From Pristionchus mayeri (Eukaryota; Nematoda; Chromadorea; Rhabditida; Neodiplogasteridae): DNA of 64,000 bases. Positions 1 through 12,169 of the stretch are shown here, piece by piece (within the stretch, counting starts at the first letter, position 1; each line of letters opens with the position of its first letter). The notes under the pieces are model-generated. The model saw nothing but the letters and a program-made list of their open reading frames with translations, searched no databases and had not been told where the DNA came from. A program made the position numbers and the translations under genes. The DNA lies in the NCBI GenBank assembly GCA_036245805.1, contig BTRK01000001.1, positions 1,736,001-1,800,000 on the forward strand, written 5' to 3'.

Positions 1-2242
1 CCCTATTCTCTTCAGTGGTCTTCCTCTACGGTGGTCTGAGCGCCCCTTTTCTCTTCAGTGGTCTTCCTCTACGATGGTCTGAGCGCCCTTTTTCCCTTCA
101 GTGGTCTTCCTCTACAGTGGTCTGAGCGCCCCTTTTCTGTTCAGTGGTCTTCATCTACGGTGGTCTGAGCGCCCTTTTTCTCTTCAGTGGTTTTCCTCTA
201 CAGTGGTCTGAGTGCCCCTTTTCTGTTCAGTGGTCTTCATCTACGGTGGTCTGAGCGCCCTTTTTCTCTTCAGTGGTTTTCCTCTACAGTGGTCTGAGCG
301 CCCCTTTTCTCTTCAGTGATCTTCCTCTACGGTGGTCTGAGCGCCCCTTTTCTGTTCAGTGGTCTTCATCTACGGTGGTCTGAGCGCCCTTTTTCTCTTC
401 AGTGGTTTTCCTCTTCAGTGGTCTGAGTGCCCCTTTTCTGTTCAGTGGTCTTCATCTACGGTGGTCTGAGCGCCCTTTTTCTCTTCAGTGGTTTTCCTCT
501 ACAGTGGTCTGAGCGCCCCTTTTCTCTTCAGTGATCTTCCTCTACGGTGGTCTGAGCGCCCCTTTTCTCTTGTGGTCTTCCTGTACGGTGGTCTGAGCAC
601 CCCTTTTCTCTTCAGTGGTCTTCCTCTACAGTGGTCTGAGCGCCCCTTTTCTCTTCAGTGGTCTTCCTCTACGGTGGTCTGAGCGCCCCTTTTCTCGTCA
701 GTGGTCTTCCTCTACGGTGGTCTGAGCGCCCCTTTTCTCTTCAGTGGTCTTCCTCTACAGTGGTCTGAGCGCCCCTTTTCTCTTCAGTGGTCTTCCTCTA
801 CGGTGGTCTGAGCGCCCCTTTTCTCGTCAGTGGTCTTCCTCTACGGTGGTCTGAGCGCCCCTTTTCTCTTGTGGTCTTCCTGTACGGTGGTCTGAGCGCC
901 CCTTTTCTCTTCAGTGGTCTTCCTCTACAGTGGTCTGAGCGCCCCTTTTCTCTTCAGTGGTCTTCCTCTACGGTGGTCTGAGCGCCCCTTTTCTCGTCAG
1001 TGGTCTTCCTCTACGGTGGTCTGAGCGCCCCTTTTCTCTTCAGTGGTCTTCCTCTACAGTGGTCTGAGCGCCCCTTTTCTCTTCAGTGGTCTTCCTCTAC
1101 GGTGGTCTGAGCGCCCCTTTTCTCGTCAGTGGTCTTCCTCTACGGTGGTCTGAGCGCCCCTTTTCTCTTGTGGTCTTCCTGTACGGTGGTCTGAGCGCCC
1201 CTTTTCTCTTCAGTGGTCTTCCTCTACAGTGGTCTGAGCGCCCCTTTTCTCTTCAGTGGTCTTCCTCTACGGTGGTCTGAGCGCCCCTTTTCTCGTCAGT
1301 GGTCTTCCTCTACGGTGGTCTGAGCGCCCCTTTTCTCTTGTGGTCTTCCTGTACGGTGGTCTGAGCGCCCCTTTTCTCTTCAGTGGTCTTCCTCTACGGT
1401 GGTCTGAGCGCCCCTTTTCTGTTCAGTGGTCTTCATCTACGGTGGTCTGAGCGCCCCTATTCTCTTCAGTGGTCTTCCTCTACGGTGGTCTGAGCGCCCC
1501 TTTTCTCTTCAGTGGTCTTCCTCTACGGTGGTCTGAGCGCCCCTTTTCCCTTCAGTGGTCTTCCTCTACAGTGGTCTGAGCGCCCCTTTTCTGTTCAGTG
1601 GTCTTCATCTACGGTGGTCTGAGCGCCCCTATTCTCTTCAGTGGTCTTCCTCTACGGTGGTCTGAGCGCCCCTTTTCTCTTCAGTGGTCTTCCTCTACGA
1701 TGGTCTGAGCGCCCTTTTTCCCTTCAGTGGTCTTCCTCTACAGTGGTCTGAGCGCCCCTTTTCTGTTCAGTGGTCTTCATCTACGGTGGTCTGAGCGCCC
1801 TTTTTCTCTTCAGTGGTTTTCCTCTACAGTGGTCTGAGTGCCCCTTTTCTGTTCAGTGGTCTTCATCTACGGTGGTCTGAGCGCCCTTTTTCTCTTCAGT
1901 GGTTTTCCTCTACAGTGGTCTGAGCGCCCCTTTTCTCTTCAGTGATCTTCCTCTACGGTGGTCTGAGCGCCCCTTTTCTCTTCAGTGGTCTTCCTCTACA
2001 GTGGTCTGAGCGCCCCTTTTCTCTTCAGTGGTCTTCCTGTACGGTGGTCTGAGCGCCCCTTTTCCCTTCAGTGGTCTTCCTCTACAGTGGTCTGAGCGCC
2101 CCTTTTCACTTCAGTGGTCTTCATCTACGGTGGTCTGAGCGCCCCTTTTCTCTTCAGTGGTCTTCCTCTACGGTGGTCTGAGCGCTCCTTTTCTCTTCAG
2201 TGGTCTTCCTGTACGGTGGTCTGAGCGCCCCTTTTCTCTTCA

Positions 2243-4118
2243 GTGGTCTTCCTCTACGGTGGTCTGAGCGCCCCTTTTCTCGTCAGTGGTCTTCCTCTAC
2301 GGTGGTCTGAGCGCCCCTTTTCTCTTGTGGTCTTCCTGTACGGTGGTCTGAGCGCCCCTTTTCTCTTCAGTGGTTTTCCTCTACAGTGGTCTGAGTGCCC
2401 CTTTTCTGTTCAGTGGTCTTCATCTACGGTGGTCTGAGCGCCCCTTTTCTCGTCAGTGGTCTTCCTCTACGGTGGTCTGAGCGCCCCTTTTCTCTTGTGG
2501 TCTTCCTGTACGGTGGTCTGAGCGCCCCTTTTCTCTTCAGTGGTCTTCCTCTACAGTGGTCTGAGCGCCCCTTTTCTCTTCAGTGGTCTTCCTCTACGGT
2601 GGTCTGAGCGCCCCTTTTCTCGTCAGTGGTCTTCCTCTACGGTGGTCTGAGCGCCCCTTTTCTCTTCAGTGGTCTTCCTCTACAGTGGTCTGAGCGCCCC
2701 TTTTCTCTTCAGTGGTCTTCCTCTACGGTGGTCTGAGCGCCCCTTTTCTCGTCAGTGGTCTTCCTCTACGGTGGTCTGAGCGCCCCTTTTCTCTTGTGGT
2801 CTTCCTGTACGGTGGTCTGAGCGCCCCTTTTCTCTTCAGTGGTCTTCCTCTACAGTGGTCTGAGCGCCCCTTTTCTCTTCAGTGGTCTTCCTCTACGGTG
2901 GTCTGAGCGCCCCTTTTCTCGTCAGTGGTCTTCCTCTACGGTGGTCTGAGCGCCCCTTTTCTCTTGTGGTCTTCCTGTACGGTGGTCTGAGCGCCCCTTT
3001 TCTCTTCAGTGGTCTTCCTCTACGGTGGTCTGAGCGCCCCTTTTCTCTTCAGTGGTCTTCCTCTACGGTGGTCTGAGCGCCCCTTTTCTCGTCAGTGGTC
3101 TTCCTCTACGGTGGTCTGAGCGCCCCTTTTCTCTTCAGTGGTCTTCCTGTACGGTGGTCTGAGCGCCCCTTTTCTCTTCAGTGGTCTTCCTCTACGGTGG
3201 TCTGAGCGCCCCTTTTCTCGTCAGTGGTCTTCCTCTACGGTGGTCTGAGCGCCCCTTTTCTCTTGTGGTCTTCCTGTACGGTGGTCTGAGCGCCCCTTTT
3301 CTCTTCAGTGGTTTTCCTCTACAGTGGTCTGAGTGCCCCTTTTCTGTTCAGTGGTCTTCATCTACGGTGGTCTGAGCGCCCCTTTTCTCGTCAGTGGTCT
3401 TCCTCTACGGTGGTCTGAGCGCCCCTTTTCTCTTGTGGTCTTCCTGTACGGTGGTCTGAGCGCCCCTTTTCTCTTCAGTGGTCTTCCTCTACAGTGGTCT
3501 GAGCGCCCCTTTTCTCTTCAGTGGTCTTCCTCTACGGTGGTCTGAGCGCCCCTTTTCTCGTCAGTGGTCTTCCTCTACGGTGGTCTGAGCGCCCCTTTTC
3601 TCTTCAGTGGTCTTCCTCTACAGTGGTCTGAGCGCCCCTTTTCTCTTCAGTGGTCTTCCTCTACGGTGGTCTGAGCGCCCCTTTTCTCGTCAGTGGTCTT
3701 CCTCTACGGTGGTCTGAGCGCCCCTTTTCTCTTGTGGTCTTCCTGTACGGTGGTCTGAGCGCCCCTTTTCTCTTCAGTGGTCTTCCTCTACAGTGGTCTG
3801 AGCGCCCCTTTTCTCTTCAGTGGTCTTCCTCTACGGTGGTCTGAGCGCCCCTTTTCTCGTCAGTGGTCTTCCTCTACGGTGGTCTGAGCGCCCCTTTTCT
3901 CTTGTGGTCTTCCTGTACGGTGGTCTGAGCGCCCCTTTTCTCTTCAGTGGTCTTCCTCTACGGTGGTCTGAGCGCCCCTTTTCTCTTCAGTGGTCTTCCT
4001 CTACGGTGGTCTGAGCGCCCCTTTTCTCGTCAGTGGTCTTCCTCTACGGTGGTCTGAGCGCCCCTTTTCTCTTCAGTGGTCTTCCTCTACAGTGGTCTGA
4101 GCGCCCCTTTTCTCTTCA
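2243..4118 (+). repeat. 938-bp higher-order repeat, two copies
   Basis: Two adjacent 938-bp units (2,243-3,180 and 3,181-4,118) repeat the same order of variant monomers. Landmark positions 2,243, 2,395, 2,712 and 2,882 recur at 3,181, 3,333, 3,650 and 3,820. The length equals 22 monomers minus four 2-bp deletions. Each unit itself splits into two 469-bp halves. Confidence 0.9.
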
Positions 4119-7100
4119 GTGGTCTTCCTCTACGGTGGTCTGAGCGCCCCTTTTCTCGTCAGTGGTCTTCCTCTACGGTGGTCTGAGCGCCCCTTTTCTC
4201 TTGTGGTCTTCCTGTACGGTGGTCTGAGCGCCCCTTTTCTCTTCAGTGGTCTTCCTCTACAGTGGTCTGAGCGCCCCTTTTCTCTTCAGTGGTCTTCCTC
4301 TACGGTGGTCTGAGCGCCCCTTTTCTCGTCAGTGGTCTTCCTCTACGGTGGTCTGAGCGCCCCTTTTCTCTTCAGTGGTCTTCCTCTACGATGGTCTGAG
4401 CGCCCTTTTTCCCTTCAGTGGTCTTCCTCTACAGTGGTCTGAGCGCCCCTTTTCTGTTCAGTGGTCTTCATCTACGGTGGTCTGAGCGCCCTTTTTCTCT
4501 TCAGTGGTTTTCCTCTACAGTGGTCTGAGTGCCCCTTTTCTGTTCAGTGGTCTTCATCTACGGTGGTCTGAGCGCCCTTTTTCTCTTCAGTGGTTTTCCT
4601 CTACAGTGGTCTGAGCGCCCCTTTTCTCTTCAGTGATCTTCCTCTACGGTGGTCTGAGCGCCCCTTTTCTCTTCAGTGGTCTTCCTCTACAGTGGTCTGA
4701 GCGCCCCTTTTCTCTTCAGTGGTCTTCCTCTACGGTGGTCTGAGCGCCCCTTTTCTCGTCAGTGGTCTTCCTCTACGGTGGTCTGAGCGCCCCTTTTCTC
4801 TTGTGGTCTTCCTGTACGGTGGTCTGAGCGCCCCTTTTCTCTTCAGTGGTCTTCCTCTACAGTGGTCTGAGCGCCCCTTTTCTCTTCAGTGGTCTTCCTC
4901 TACGGTGGTCTGAGCGCCCCTTTTCTCGTCAGTGGTCTTCCTCTACGGTGGTCTGAGCGCCCCTTTTCTCTTGTGGTCTTCCTGTACGGTGGTCTGAGCG
5001 CCCCTTTTCTCTTCAGTGGTCTTCCTCTACGGTGGTCTGAGCGCCCCTTTTCTGTTCAGTGGTCTTCATCTACGGTGGTCTGAGCGCCCCTATTCTCTTC
5101 AGTGGTCTTCCTCTACGGTGGTCTGAGCGCCCCTTTTCTCTTCAGTGGTCTTCCTCTACGGTGGTCTGAGCGCCCCTTTTCCCTTCAGTGGTCTTCCTCT
5201 ACAGTGGTCTGAGCGCCCCTTTTCTGTTCAGTGGTCTTCATCTACGGTGGTCTGAGCGCCCCTATTCTCTTCAGTGGTCTTCCTCTACGGTGGTCTGAGC
5301 GCCCCTTTTCTCTTCAGTGGTCTTCCTCTACGGTGGTCTGAGCGCCCCTTTTCCCTTCAGTGGTCGTCCTCTACAGTGGTCTGAGCGCCCCTTTTCTGTT
5401 CAGTGGTCTTCATCTACGGTGGTCTGAGCGCCCTTTTTCTCTTCAGTGGTTTTCCTCTACAGTGGTCTGAGTGCCCCTTTTCTGTTCAGTGGTCTTCATC
5501 TACGGTGGTCTGAGCGCCCTTTTTCTCTTCAGTGGTTTTCCTCTACAGTGGTCTGAGCGCCCCTTTTCTCTTCAGTGATCTTCCTCTACGGTGGTCTGAG
5601 CGCCCCTTTTCTCTTCAGTGGTCTTCCTCTACAGTGGTCTGAGCGCCCCTTTTCTCTTCAGTGGTCTTCCTCTACGGTGGTCTGAGCGCCCCTTTTCTCG
5701 TCAGTGGTCTTCCTCTACGGTGGTCTGAGCGCCCCTTTTCTCTTGTGGTCTTCCTGTACGGTGGTCTGAGCGCCCCTTTTCTGTTCAGTGGTCTTCATCT
5801 ACGGTGGTCTGAGCGCCCCTATTCTCTTCAGTGGTCTTCCTCTACGGTGGTCTGAGCGCCCCTTTTCTCTTCAGTGGTCTTCCTCTACGGTGGTCTGAGC
5901 GCCCCTTTTCCCTTCAGTGGTCTTCCTCTACAGTGGTCTGAGCGCCCCTTTTCTGTTCAGTGGTCTTCATCTACGGTGGTCTGAGCGCCCCTATTCTCTT
6001 CAGTGGTCTTCCTCTACGGTGGTCTGAGCGCCCCTTTTCTCTTCAGTGGTCTTCCTCTACGGTGGTCTGAGCGCCCCTTTTCCCTTCAGTGGTCTTCCTC
6101 TACAGTGGTCTGAGCGCCCCTTTTCTGTTCAGTGGTCTTCATCTACGGTGGTCTGAGCGCCCTTTTTCTCTTCAGTGGTTTTCCTCTACAGTGGTCTGAG
6201 TGCCCCTTTTCTGTTCAGTGGTCTTCATCTACGGTGGTCTGAGCGCCCTTTTTCTCTTCAGTGGTTTTCCTCTACAGTGGTCTGAGCGCCCCTTTTCTCT
6301 TCAGTGATCTTCCTCTACGGTGGTCTGAGCGCCCCTTTTCTCTTCAGTGGTCTTCCTCTACAGTGGTCTGAGCGCCCCTTTTCTCTTCAGTGGTCTTCCT
6401 CTACGGTGGTCTGAGCGCCCCTTTTCTCGTCAGTGGTCTTCCTCTACGGTGGTCTGAGCGCCCCTTTTCTCTTGTGGTCTTCCTGTACGGTGGTCTGAGC
6501 GCCCCTTTTCTCTTCAGTGGTCTTCCTCTACAGTGGTCTGAGCGCCCCTTTTCTCTTCAGTGGTCTTCCTCTACGGTGGTCTGAGCGCCCCTTTTCTCGT
6601 CAGTGGTCTTCCTCTACGGTGGTCTGAGCGCCCCTTTTCTCTTGTGGTCTTCCTGTACGGTGGTCTGAGCGCCCCTTTTCTCTTCAGTGGTCTTCCTCTA
6701 CGGTGGTCTGAGCGCCCCTTTTCTGTTCAGTGGTCTTCATCTACGGTGGTCTGAGCGCCCCTATTCTCTTCAGTGGTCTTCCTCTACGGTGGTCTGAGCG
6801 CCCCTTTTCTCTTCAGTGGTCTTCCTCTACGGTGGTCTGAGCGCCCCTTTTCCCTTCAGTGGTCTTCCTCTACAGTGGTCTGAGCGCCCCTTTTCTGTTC
6901 AGTGGTCTTCATCTACGGTGGTCTGAGCGCCCCTATTCTCTTCAGTGGTCTTCCTCTACGGTGGTCTGAGCGCCCCTTTTCTCTTCAGTGGTCTTCCTCT
7001 ACGGTGGTCTGAGCGCCCCTTTTCCCTTCAGTGGTCGTCCTCTACAGTGGTCTGAGCGCCCCTTTTCTGTTCAGTGGTCTTCATCTACGGTGGTCTGAGC

Positions 7101-9303
7101 GCCCTTTTTCTCTTCAGTGGTTTTCCTCTACAGTGGTCTGAGCGCCCCTTTTCTCTTCAGTGATCTTCCTCTACGGTGGTCTGAGCGCCCCTTTTCTCTT
7201 CAGTGGTCTTCCTCTACGGTGGTCTGAGCGCCCCTTTTCTCTTCAGTGGTCTTCCTCTACAGTGGTCTGAGCGCCCCTTTTCTCTTCAGTGGTCTTCATC
7301 TACGGTGGTCTGAGCGCCCCTTTTCTCTTCAGTGGTCTTCCTCTACAGTGGTCTGAGCGCCCCTTTTCTCTTCAGTGGTCTTCCTCTACGGTGGTCTGAG
7401 CGCCCCTTTTCTCGTCAGTGGTCTTCCTCTACGGTGGTCTGAGCGCCCCTTTTCTCTTAAGTGGTCTTCCTGTACGGTGGTCTGAGCGCCCCTTTTCCCT
7501 TCAGTGGTCTTCCTCTACAGTGGTCTGAGCGCCCCTTTTCTGTTCAGTGGTCTTCATCTACGGTGGTCTGAGCGCCCCTATTCTCTTCAGTGGTCTTCCT
7601 CTACGGTGGTCTGAGCGCCCCTTTTCTCTTCAGTGGTCTTCCTCTACGATGGTCTGAGCGCCCTTTTTCCCTTCAGTGGTCTTCCTCTACGGTGGTCTGA
7701 GCGCCCCTTTTCCCTTCAGTGGTCTTCCTCTACGGTGGTCTGAGCGCCCCTTTTCTCTTCAGTGGTCTTCCTCTACGGTGGTCTGAGCGCCCCTTTTCCC
7801 TTCAGTGGTCTTCCTCTACAGTGGTCTGAGCGCCCCTTTTCTGTTCAGTGGTCTTCCTCTACGGAGGTCTGAGCGCCCCTTTTCTCTTCAGTGGTCTTCC
7901 TCTACGGTGGTCTGAGCGCCCCTTTTCCCTTCAGTGGTCTTCCTCTACGGTGGTCTGAGCGCCCCTTTTCTCTTGTGGTCTTCCTGTACGGTGGTCTGAG
8001 CGCCCCTTTTCTCTTCAGTGGTCTTCCTCTACGGAGGTCTGAGCGCCCCTTTTCTCTTCAGTGGTCTTCCTCTACGGTGGTCTGAGCGCCCCTTTTCTCT
8101 TCAGTGGTCTTCCTCTACAGTGGTCTGAGCGCCCCTTTTCTGTTCAGTGGTCTTCCTCTACGGAGGTCTGAGCGCCCCTTTTCTCTTCAGTGGTCTTCCT
8201 CTACGGTGGTCTGAGCGCCCCTTTTCTCGTCAGTGGTCTTCCTCTACGGTGGTCTGAGCGCCCCTTTTCTCTTGTGGTCTTCCTGTACGGTGGTCTGAGC
8301 GCCCCTTTTCTCTTCAGTGGTCTTCCTCTACGGTGGTCTGAGCGCCCCTTTTCTGTTCAGTGGTCTTCATCTACGGTGGTCAAAGCGCCCCTATTCTCTT
8401 CAGTGGTCTTCCTCTACGGTGGTCTGAGCGCCCCTTTTCTCTTCAGTGGTCTTCCTCTACGGTGGTCTGAGCGCCCCTTTTCCCTTCAGTGGTCTTCCTC
8501 TACAGTGGTCTGAGCGCCCCTTTTCTGTTCAGTGGTCTTCATCTACGGTGGTCTGAGCGCCCCTATTCTCTTCAGTGGTCTTCCTCTACGGTGGTCTGAG
8601 CGCCCCTTTTCTCTTCAGTGGTCTTCCTCTACGATGGTCTGAGCGCCCTTTTTCCCTTCAGTGGTCTTCCTCTACAGTGGTCTGAGCGCCCCTTTTCTGT
8701 TCAGTGGTCTTCATCTACGGTGGTCTGAGCGCCCTTTTTCTCTTCAGTGGTTTTCCTCTACAGTGGTCTGAGTGCCCCTTTTCTGTTCAGTGGTCTTCAT
8801 CTACGGTGGTCTGAGCGCCCTTTTTCTCTTCAGTGGTTTTCCTCTACAGTGGTCTGAGCGCCCCTTTTCTCTTCAGTGATCTTCCTCTACGGTGGTCTGA
8901 GCGCCCCTTTTCTCTTCAGTGGTCTTCCTCTACAGTGGTCTGAGCGCCCCTTTTCTCTTCAGTGGTCTTCCTCTACGGTGGTCTGAGCGCCCCTTTTCTC
9001 GTCAGTGGTCTTCCTCTACGGTGGTCTGAGCGCCCCTTTTCTCTTGTGGTCTTCCTGTACGGTGGTCTGAGCGCCCCTTTTCTCTTCAGTGGTCTTCCTC
9101 TACAGTAGTCTGAGCGCCCCTTTTCTCTTCAGTGGTCTTCCTCTACGGTGGTCTGAGCGCCCCTTTTCTCGTCAGTGGTCTTCCTCTACGGTGGTCTGAG
9201 CGCCCCTTTTCTCTTCAGTGGTCTTCCTCTACGGTGGTCTGAGCGCCCCTTTTCTCTTCAGTGGTCTTCCTCTACAGTGGTCTGAGCGCCCCTTTTCTCT
9301 TCA

Positions 9304-12160
9304 GTGGTCTTCCTCTACGGTGGTCTGAGCGCCCCTTTTCTCGTCAGTGGTCTTCCTCTACGGTGGTCTGAGCGCCCCTTTTCTCTTGTGGTCTTCCTGT
9401 ACGGTGGTCTGAGCGCCCCTTTTCTCTTCAGTGGTCTTCCTCTACAGTGGTCTGAGCGCCCCTTTTCTCTTCAGTGGTCTTCCTCTACGGTGGTCTGAGC
9501 GCCCCTTTTCTCGTCAGTGGTCTTCCTCTACGGTGGTCTGAGCGCCCCTTTTCTCTTGTGGTCTTCCTGTACGGTGGTCTGAGCGCCCCTTTTCTCTTCA
9601 GTGGTCTTCCTCTACGGTGGTCTGAGCGCCCCTTTTCTGTTCAGTGGTCTTCATCTACGGTGGTCTGAGCGCCCCTATTCTCTTCAGTGGTCTTCCTCTA
9701 CGGTGGTCTGAGCGCCCCTTTTCTCTTCAGTGGTCTTCCTCTACGGTGGTCTGAGCGCCCCTTTTCCCTTCAGTGGTCTTCCTCTACAGTGGTCTGAGCG
9801 CCCCTTTTCTGTTCAGTGGTCTTCATCTACGGTGGTCTGAGCGCCCCTATTCTCTTCAGCGGTCTTCCTCTACGGTGGTCTGAGCGCCCCTTTTCTCTTC
9901 AGTGGTCTTCCTCTACGATGGTCTGAGCGCCCTTTTTCCCTTCAGTGGTCTTCCTCTACAGTGGTCTGAGCGCCCCTTTTCTGTTCAGTGGTCTTCATCT
10001 ACGGTGGTCTGAGCGCCCTTTTTCTCTTCAGTGGTTTTCCTCTACAGTGGTCTGAGTGCCCCTTTTCTGTTCAGTGGTCTTCATCTACGGTGGTCTGAGC
10101 GCCCTTTTTCTCTTCAGTGGTTTTCCTCTACAGTGGTCTGAGCGCCCCTTTTCTCTTCAGTGATCTTCCTCTACGGTGGTCTGAGCGCCCCTTTTCTCTT
10201 CAGTGGTCTTCCTCTACAGTGGTCTGAGCGCCCCTTTTCTCTTCAGTGGTCTTCCTCTACGGTGGTCTGAGCGCCCCTTTTCTCGTCAGTGGTCTTCCTC
10301 TACGGTGGTCTGAGCGCCCCTTTTCTCTTGTGGTCTTCCTGTACGGTGGTCTGAGCGCCCCTTTTCTCTTCAGTGGTCTTCCTCTACAGTGGTCTGAGCG
10401 CCCCTTTTCTCTTCAGTGGTCTTCCTCTACGGTGGTCTGAGCGCCCCTTTTCTCGTCAGTGGTCTTCCTCTACGGTGGTCTGAGCGCCCCTTTTCTCTTG
10501 TGGTCTTCCTGTACGGTGGTCTGAGCGCCCCTTTTCTCTTCAGTGGTCTTCCTCTACGGTGGTCTGAGCGCCCCTTTTCTCTTCAGTGGTCTTCCTCTAC
10601 GGTGGTTTGAGCGCCCCTTTTCTCTTCAGTGGTCTTCCTCTACGGTGGTCTGAGCGCCCCTTTTCCCTTCAGTGGTCTTCCTCTACAGTGGTCTGAGCGC
10701 CCCTTTTCCTTTCAGTGGTCTTCCTCTACGGTGGTCTGAGCGCCCCTTTTCTCTTCAGTGGACTTCCTCTACGGTGGTCTGAGCGCCCCTTTTCTCTTCA
10801 GTGGTCTTCCTCTACGGTGGTCTGAGCGCCCCTTTTCTCTTCAGTGGTCTTCCTCTACAGTGGTCTGAGCGCCCCTTTTCTCTTCAGTGGTCTTCCTCTA
10901 CGGTGGTCTGAGCGCCCCTTTTCTCGTCAGTGGTCTTCCTCTACGGTGGTCTGAGCGCCCCTTTTCTCTTGTGGTCTTCCTGTACGGTGGTCTGAGCGCC
11001 CCTTTTCTCTTCAGTGGTCTTCCTCTACAGTGGTCTGAGCGCCCCTTTTCTCTTCAGTGGTCTTCCTCTACGGTGGTCTGAGCGCCCCTTTTCTCGTCAG
11101 TGGTCTTCCTCTATGGTGGTCTGAGCGCCCCTTTTCTCTTGTGGTCTTCCTGTACGGTGGTCTGAGCGCCCCTTTTCTCTTCAGTGGTCTTCCTCTACGG
11201 TGGTCTGAGCGCCCCTTTTCTGTTCAGTGGTCTTCATCTACGGTGGTCTGAGCGCCCCTATTCTCTTCAGTGGTCTTCCTCTACGGTGGTCTGAGCGCCC
11301 CTTTTCTCTTCAGTGGTCTTCCTCTACGGTGGTCTGAGCGCCCCTTTTCCCTTCAGTGGTCTTCCTCTACAGTGGTCTGAGCGCCCCTTTTCTGTTCAGT
11401 GGTCTTCATCTACGGTGGTCTGAGCGCCCCTATTCTCTTCAGCGGTCTTCCTCTACGGTGGTCTGAGCGCCCCTTTTCTCTTCAGTGGTCTTCCTCTACG
11501 ATGGTCTGAGCGCCCTTTTTCCCTTCAGTGGTCTTCCTCTACAGTGGTCTGAGCGCCCCTTTTCTGTTCAGTGGTCTTCATCTACGGTGGTCTGAGCGCC
11601 CTTTTTCTCTTCAGTGGTTTTCCTCTACAGTGGTCTGAGTGCCCCTTTTCTGTTCAGTGGTCTTCATCTACGGTGGTCTGAGCGCCCTTTTTCTCTTCAG
11701 TGGTTTTCCTCTACAGTGGTCTGAGCGCCCCTTTTCTCTTCAGTGATCTTCCTCTACGGTGGTCTGAGCGCCCCTTTTCTCTTCAGTGGTCTTCCTCTAC
11801 AGTGGTCTGAGCGCCCCTTTTCTCTTCAGTGGTCTTCCTCTACGGTGGTCTGAGCGCCCCTTTTCTCGTCAGTGGTCTTCCTCTACGGTGGTCTGAGCGC
11901 CCCTTTTCTCTTGTGGTCTTCCTGTACGGTGGTCTGAGCGCCCCTTTTCTCTTCAGTGGTCTTCCTCTACAGTGGTCTGAGCGCCCCTTTTCTCTTCAGT
12001 GGTCTTCCTCTACGGTGGTCTGAGCGCCCCTTTTCTCGTCAGTGGTCTTCCTCTACGGTGGTCTGAGCGCCCCTTTTCTCTTGTGGTCTTCCTGTACGGT
12101 GGTCTGAGCGCCCCTTTTCTCTTCAGTGGTCTTCCTCTACGGTGGTCTGAGCGCCCCTTT
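9304..12160 (+). repeat. 1,583-bp higher-order repeat, tandem copies
   Basis: Landmarks at 9,304, 9,474, 10,246 and 10,416 recur at 10,887, 11,057, 11,829 and 11,999, each offset by 1,583 bp (37 monomers minus 8). A rare substitution, TTCAGCGGTCTTCC near 9,858, recurs near 11,441 at the same offset. The copies stop matching at about 10,578 and 12,161, where TTTTCTCTT meets TTTTCTGTT. A 942-bp subunit inside is also shared with 4,719-5,660. Confidence 0.88.
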
Positions 12161-12169
12161 TCTGTTCAG